A stretch of DNA of 64,000 bases from Mesorhabditis belari (lineage: Eukaryota > Nematoda > Chromadorea > Rhabditida > Rhabditidae): contig CAUEEP010000737.1 of NCBI GenBank assembly GCA_958450365.1, positions 3,957,501 to 4,021,500 on the forward strand, written 5' to 3'. The position numbers and the translations under genes were made by a program. Positions within the stretch are counted from its first letter, which is position 1. Each line of letters begins with the position of its first letter. The notes below the pieces were generated by a model, which saw only the letters and a list, made by a program, of their open reading frames with translations, searched no databases and was not told the origin of the DNA. Shown one piece after another: positions 59,001 through 64,000 of the stretch.

Positions 59001-62000
59001 TGCAACAAGCATTAGAGAATGTAAGAAAAAGGAAGATTCTTTGAGTGAAACTGTGATACGTACAAAGCGCTCTTTTGTCAAATTCTTGACAATCAATTTT
59101 CAGGCAAGTCGTGGCCGAACAACGATTGTGATCGCTCATCGACTTTCGACTATCAAAAATGCTGATAAAATCATTGTGATAAGCAATGGGGAAGGTTTAG
59201 GAACGAACTGAAATATTATTGCTCGAAAATTCAGTTGTTGAAACCGGGAAACATGCCGAACTTCTACAAAAACGAGGACACTACTTTGATCTAGTGAATG
59301 CTCAAGTCTTTGCTGATGTTGAGACACATAAAGGTAAGCAGATCTATTCATTTTATTTGATGTTTCATGATCGATGCTTCAAAGCAAAGAACTCCAGTCT
59401 TAAAGCATTTACCCAAAACTCAAAAACGTTTAACTTGGACTTACTATTGGAAGGAGTACATTGCAACATCCTTCAGACTTAGCGACATTTAGAGGAACCA
59501 GCTTATTTGCGACAGAGAAGTCACCGCACAACATCAAGTGATTCGATTGAAGAAATCGATTTGCACCAAAAATTGGAACAGGAGGAGGACGAGGAATCGG
59601 AAATGGAAAGACTGAAGAGAGGTTTGAGATAAAAATTGATTATAATAACTAAAGAAAGTTTTATTATAAGCAGATACATTGTTCAGAGATTCAAGAAGAA
59701 GGAATCCCCACAGTGGGACTCCACAAAATTCTCAGTTATGTGGGACCTGAATGGAAATTTTTGGTGCTGGCGCTGGTTCTCTGCATGATTGAGGTCTGAC
59801 ACTTTGTTTTCAGAAGGAAATTTAACTTTCAGGGAATCGCTTATCCGATCTATGGACTCTTCTACACAAAGGCTTTTGAGGTAGGGTTTTGAGGGCAATG
59901 CTATCTGACATGATAAAGTTTATACCTAGTAGGTAAAGTTTTTCGAAAGTGAAACCCAATTTTGCCTATTCTTGAATCTTTTTTCTACAAATATTCTAAG
60001 TAGCTTCATTTTGAAAATTCTAACTTTTGCATTGATGAACCCAAAGGAATCGAGAATGAAATGAAAGGTAGGACTGCAGTTTGTGATAATGATCATCAAT
60101 TTTTGCCCCAAAACACTACAACGTGCTCAAAAAAACTTATTGAAGCACTAAAGCGTGCTAAAATTATCATATGAATTGCAAAGAATTGCAATTGCAAAGA
60201 ATGCAAAAAAGATGCAAGAACGCAAGCCAAGCACGTTTGATTTGGAAAAAGGCAGCTAATTTTAACACGGTTGTTTTTAGTTTAGAAAGAGAATAACAGC
60301 TTTCTGAAGTACAATACTTTTTGGAAATTGGTTTTAGTTATCTAAAATAAATTAGAAATAAAAATCAGTAAAATCAGAAAAAAGAATCGAAGCTCCTTTT
60401 AGATCTTCTCCGAGAACGATCGTGAAAAGATGCGACACTCTGGCCACATAGCCGCTTTGTGCTTCTTGCTGATGATGATCATCGATTTGACGATTCCGTC
60501 TGGATGTGTTAGTTTTTTTTTCTTACACAAATACATGACCTATCCAATCTATAACTTGTTCTTTAGTCGATCTACTTCGGCAAGGCTGCGTGCGGGGTGA
60601 CCGAGAGGCTCAGACTGAATGTAGGTTGAAGAACTGGTGTAAAAGGCTTTAAAAAGTGAAATCGGATTCAAAATACGTTTTTAAACGTTATTTCTAAAAT
60701 TTCCTACTATTAGACATTTCGCAACGTGCTCAGCCAGGATGGGGCCTACTTTGACTCGTCGAAGCACTCGCCCGGGAAAGTGGCTACACGTTTAGCCACA
60801 GATGCGCCAAATATTCGACAAGTTAGTTTTTAAAAACTACATCTTATCTAATAACTTATTTACCATTAATATCCTAATTTAATTTGCAATTTGCAATTTA
60901 GGCCATTGACGCCAAGCTCGGCTACGTTCTTCGTGGTTTTGTCGCACTTGGAGCTGCGTTGGCGGCTTCGATCTATTTCTCCTGGCAAATGACAATTCTA
61001 AGTAAGATTTACCAAAAAAGAATTCTAAAGCTTTTAAAAAGTATTCAGTTGATAAGCTTGATAAAATTCTTCAGTAAAAGACAAGTTTCAGTGTTGATTG
61101 TGGTGCCAATCTTGACCGGTATCAATTTCATCTGGGAGCGAGTCTTTGACAATGTTTCGATCGAGGATTTGAGACTGATGGAAGCGAGTGGAAAAGTTCG
61201 TTAAAATCTTGGGAAAATTTGTTTAAATCTAGAAGTGGCATTATTTTATTTTCACCGCTTAATTATTGGGAGTGGGACAAATGCGACCTTTTTCGCGCAC
61301 CCGGGACATTTGCGCACCTTTTTTCGCGTTTTACAAAGGCTCTAAAAAGCTTATGGAACCAATTGGAAAGATAAAACGAGTAGGTCAAAAGAAAATTTTC
61401 GATTTTTCCCTATGTATAACTCCGTCCATTTGCTTTCACAAGCTCTGATATGTCAAATTTTGGATTCTACACCCTAAAATCACCCAGAAAAACAACTTTT
61501 GAAATGGAAATTGGTTAATATTAACTTTTTAGAGCTTCTTCAAAACGTCAAAAAGGGTGCGATCATGGACCGGGTGCGCAAAAAAAAGGTCACATTTATC
61601 CCACTCCTTAATTATCGATCAAGTTACTGACAAATCTAGATCACAGCTTGGCTGAGTATTCTCCATATTTGTAGTAATTTTTTATTTCCTAAACCTAAGT
61701 TTAACTTTGAGGTAGCAATCGAGTCCGTTGAGTGCATTCGAACCGTGCATGCCTTGTCTCTGCAAAATGTGATGCACGAAAAGTACTGTGGTTTAATCGA
61801 GCGCCCATTCAAAACGAACAAGAAAAAGGCGATAGCTCAGGTGATTATTATATAAATCTACTTTATTCGGCAAGAATAAGTGGACCAGCAAAATTTATAC
61901 AGAATAGAAAAGAGGGAAAGTAGTACTGACCAGAAAGAAATTTAGAGTAAAAATTCAAAGTGCGTGGAATGACAAACTAGCTTCAAAAAAAAAAAAAAAA

Positions 62001-63927
62001 AAAAAATATTTAAAAAAAACTTAAAAAAAGGGGAGGGGGAAAAAGGGGGGGGGACCACCCCCCAAAAAAAAAAAAAAAGGGAAGAAAAAAAAAAAAAAAA
62101 AGGGAACGGGGAAAAACCGGTACAAAAGGATTATCTCCCCGCCACTCAAAAATTTGAATTTGACTTTATTAAGAACCTCATTTTGATAGACTTGGGCGTT
62201 GATTTTGACGTTTTTGTCGATGAAAACGAGTGGCATCTTTCCTTTTTGCAGTAACTCCACCCCAAATCATCAATCCTTTCGGAAAAAAGGTCCTCACCCG
62301 CATTTTTCGTTTCAATATTTTCTTTTGATCTGGGGGGATTAGTTGTGAGCAACTTCAACAATAAAAATTGTTTCGTCAGATCACAAGACATCCTTAATGC
62401 GAGCCATTTTGAGTGGCGGGGAGATAACCCATATGTACCGATATGCCTCTTCTGGAGCTTGAGGGCTGGAGGCAAGAAATTCGCATAAAGGGGATCAGAA
62501 TTTTTGCACTTCAGAATTTTAAAACATTCTAATAAGTTAGTGACTAGCCGTCGGTGTTGGTTTGAGCTAAAGCCGTCAATGACTAGTAAATTAATTGTAA
62601 GAAGTAGACTAAAACTAATTGTCGTATAAGAATTTCAAGAAAAACATCAAGTGAGAAGAGTTGTTGAAACAAAAGCTAACACTTGTGACTGTTTTGGTTT
62701 CAATTTTGTGTTGAGTTTGAGATGAACAGGCTCTGAAATTTCAGAGATGAACAGGTTTGAGCTAAATTTGAACACGTTCCACATTGAGCTCAAATTTTGT
62801 ATTGTAACTCTAGCTTACAAAAGTTGTCACATTTCTCTTCTCTGGTTCATGTTTGTGAACTTGTAAGTTTAAAGGTTCCAACTAAAATATGAGGCAAAAG
62901 TCTCCAAGTTCAAGCCAATTCCATAGGCAATCCATTAAAGCGTTTGTCTAATCAAAAGTCAGCTTCAAATCAAGTCCAGGGTATGATAGCTGGGATCATA
63001 AATTGCCTGCAACCGATGATGGACGCTTTGGAGTTTCGTTTCTCTTCCTGGATGATCACGAAAGATTATGTCAAGAATCCATTTGATGCTTGGAGGTTAC
63101 AAAATGGTATTTCAGCTAAAAATTTAATTCTAGGGCTCAATTTTGCCTCGAATTTTCGTCAGAAGCCGTCGCTCAAGCAGCCACCTATTTCCCCGAATAC
63201 AAGAAAGCAAAATATTCAGCCGGGTTACTGTTCAAGATGATGAATGAGAAAGCAAAAATTGACAGTTTTGAGAAAAGGGGACTCCAGGTAAAAGTTGTCT
63301 ATAAAATTGAAAAATTGAAAACAGGTGGCCAATGGAAAAATCGAGTTCAACAACGTTCGTTTCACCTATCCGGAGAGACAAGAACAAGAGGTATTAAAAG
63401 GTAAATCGAAAAAAAGTTGAAGAATAAATGCTCAGAGATTTGTAAGATATTCAGTCTATCGAGTTAATCGAGTTATGCAGGATATCGTAGTGAAGCAATA
63501 TGCTGTATTACTTACAGTATCGTATATCCCTCTTGTATTCCTTCTTTCTTCCCTGACAAGAAGGTACCGGATAGCTCAGTGGTTAGAGCATCTGCCCGAA
63601 AAGCAAAAAGGTCAAGGGTTCAATTCCCTCTTTGGAAATTCTTATTTGCCATTTCTTACTTTACTTTAATACAGTATCGTTAAGTATTGTTGTTCTTTTG
63701 ACCCTAAATATCATATTCAAATTCAAAATGAAACCTAAGAAATTTCAAGAGCATAAAGAATCGTTTGGAAAGACGCTCACAAAGGCGATTAGAACCTCAT
63801 CTTTCCAGGAGTGAGCTTTTCGATTGAACCGGGCCAAACGGTGGCCGTTGTTGGCCCATCGGGTTGCGGGAAGAGTACGCTTGTGAGTCTCCTCCAGAGA
63901 TTCTACGATGTCACGGATGGAGCTGTG
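53022..63927 (+). CDS. pgp: P-glycoprotein-type ABC transporter (ABCB), truncated by the right edge
   Basis: About 33 exons are visible. The tentative first exon (53022-) gives [14 protein letters not shown]; the first membrane domain starts with [20 protein letters not shown] (53541-53645). Nucleotide-binding domain 1 spans 57676-59333: Walker [10 protein letters not shown] (57879-57905), Q-loop [10 protein letters not shown], signature MSGGQKQR (58886-), Walker [10 protein letters not shown]-loop VIAHRLST. An acidic linker (59483-59621) leads into membrane domain 2 (59687-63095). The last exon (63809-63927) has the second Walker [10 protein letters not shown] (63853-63879); the rest lies beyond 64000. 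These pumps use ATP to export hydrophobic compounds and in nematodes are linked to drug and toxin tolerance. The signature has Met where LSGGQ is usual. Most junctions keep frame; those near 53091/53541, 54841/54894 and 59333/59483 do not. Confidence 0.9.
53670..54190 (-). mobile_element. Mariner-type MITE, copy B (inverted relative to 47858-48385)
   Basis: The right end ACTTTCCGGACAACCTGAT mirrors the left end of copy A, and the interior matches it over several hundred bases on the opposite strand. It is in the P-glycoprotein intron after exon 53541-53645. Confidence 0.8.
55183..55690 (+). mobile_element. Terminal-repeat element with an ISXO2/Merlin-like N-terminal remnant
   Basis: GGAGGGTACTTTCCCTATAA at the left mirrors TTATAGGGAAAGTACCTCC at the right. 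Inside, one frame reads [12 protein letters not shown] and then [12 protein letters not shown], which recalls the 'FL...G.i ... C..C ... W.C' start of IS1016/ISXO2-type (Merlin) transposases. Stops interrupt it and the catalytic part is missing. It lies in a P-glycoprotein intron. Confidence 0.5.
55967..56500. mobile_element. Foldback element in a P-glycoprotein intron
   Basis: TAATGAGCTTCTCCTTTATTT at the left mirrors AAATAAAGGAGAAGCTCATTA at the right. The arms of about 130 bp pair through GCCAAGCCATAGA, ATTAACATTATTGTACAAAG and GATGGCTGGG. The centre is unique and noncoding. Confidence 0.85.
61985..62110. repeat. Homopolymer-rich tract (A and G runs)
   Basis: Consecutive A- and G-runs with one short C-run lie beside the transposase remnant in a P-glycoprotein intron. 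It may be an assembly artefact. Confidence 0.65.
62140..62475 (-). mobile_element. Remnant of a Tc1/mariner-superfamily transposase
   Basis: On the minus strand, pieces in shifted frames read [26 protein letters not shown] and [20 protein letters not shown]. These match the central DDE region of a Tc1/mariner-type transposase, including the first catalytic Asp in SDE. A stop just before SDE and the frame breaks make it dead. The motif GAGTGGCGGGGAGATAA occurs inverted at both ends of this block (near 62135 and 62412). Confidence 0.65.
63566..63635 (+). repeat. tRNA-like sequence (SINE head or tRNA pseudogene)
   Basis: TACCGGATAGCTCAGTGG gives a good D-arm (GCTC...GAGC) and AGGGTTCAATTCCCT a perfect T-arm (AGGG/CCCT with loop TTCAATT). 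The acceptor stem pairs over only about 5 bases, two of them wobble, and the anticodon stem is broken; the loop would place GAA (Phe). It lies in a P-glycoprotein intron, with a related copy at 44014-44078. Confidence 0.55.
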
Positions 63928-64000
63928 GTTGGCTTTGAAATTTCCAATGACTTCAAAACATTCTAAACTATTATTGTATCTAAGATTGATTGGTCGGTTG

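Noticed and set aside
63566..63635. Functional tRNA-Phe gene
   Set aside because: The anticodon stem is broken, the acceptor stem is weak, and the position is inside an intron beside a related degenerate copy elsewhere.

Overview
The window looks like nuclear DNA of a nematode. It is AT-rich, its genes are cut into many small exons by short introns that start with GT and end in TTTTCAG- or TTTTAG-type acceptors, and its families are typical of nematodes: an NRF-6/OAC-type acyltransferase with an SGNH tail, serpentine chemoreceptors, a ShKT protein and a P-glycoprotein. Almost no long open frame is a gene by itself. I reconstructed the genes below by joining exons on conserved residues and checking splice phase, without any database search. 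The species cannot be named from this.

Layout from left to right. Position 1-913 (-) is the start of a secreted ShKT-domain gene that runs off the left edge. Position 975-1388 (-) is a fragment resembling the REXO1 exonuclease family. Position 1389-4977 holds a foldback repeat, a dead two-exon copy of a nucleobase/ascorbate transporter and a LINE-like scrap. Position 4978-10013 (-) is an intact 16-exon SLC23/NAT transporter of 531 residues. Position 12886-20504 (-) is an intact 16-exon membrane acyltransferase of 653 residues carrying a Tc3-like transposon in one intron. Position 23634-26453 (+) is an Srh/Sri-type chemoreceptor. Position 27015-29093 (-) is a complete CDK1/CDK2-class kinase of 315 residues. 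Position 30909-33652 (+) is a second serpentine receptor. Positions 35359-37681 and 38014-40339 (-) are tandem paralogues of an unrecognised small secreted protein with four shared cysteines. Position 40651-50831 (-) is an 18-exon SLC22-type solute transporter of 524 residues. From 53022 to the right edge (+) is a P-glycoprotein (ABCB full transporter), cut off inside its second nucleotide-binding domain.

The genes do not form one pathway. Four are membrane transporters or transferases, two are probable sensory receptors, three encode probable secreted proteins and one is a cell-cycle kinase. The other striking content is a dense and diverse load of small DNA transposons: Tc3-like, mariner-like, TTAA-type, foldbacks with arms of about 70-240 bp, a Merlin/ISXO2-like remnant and Helitron-like ends. 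They sit in introns and intergenic gaps, and the P-glycoprotein introns alone hold four unrelated elements plus a tRNA-like sequence. No single wholly new system is proven. The best candidates for undescribed biology are the paired secreted paralogues, the foldback families and the altered NAT signature.
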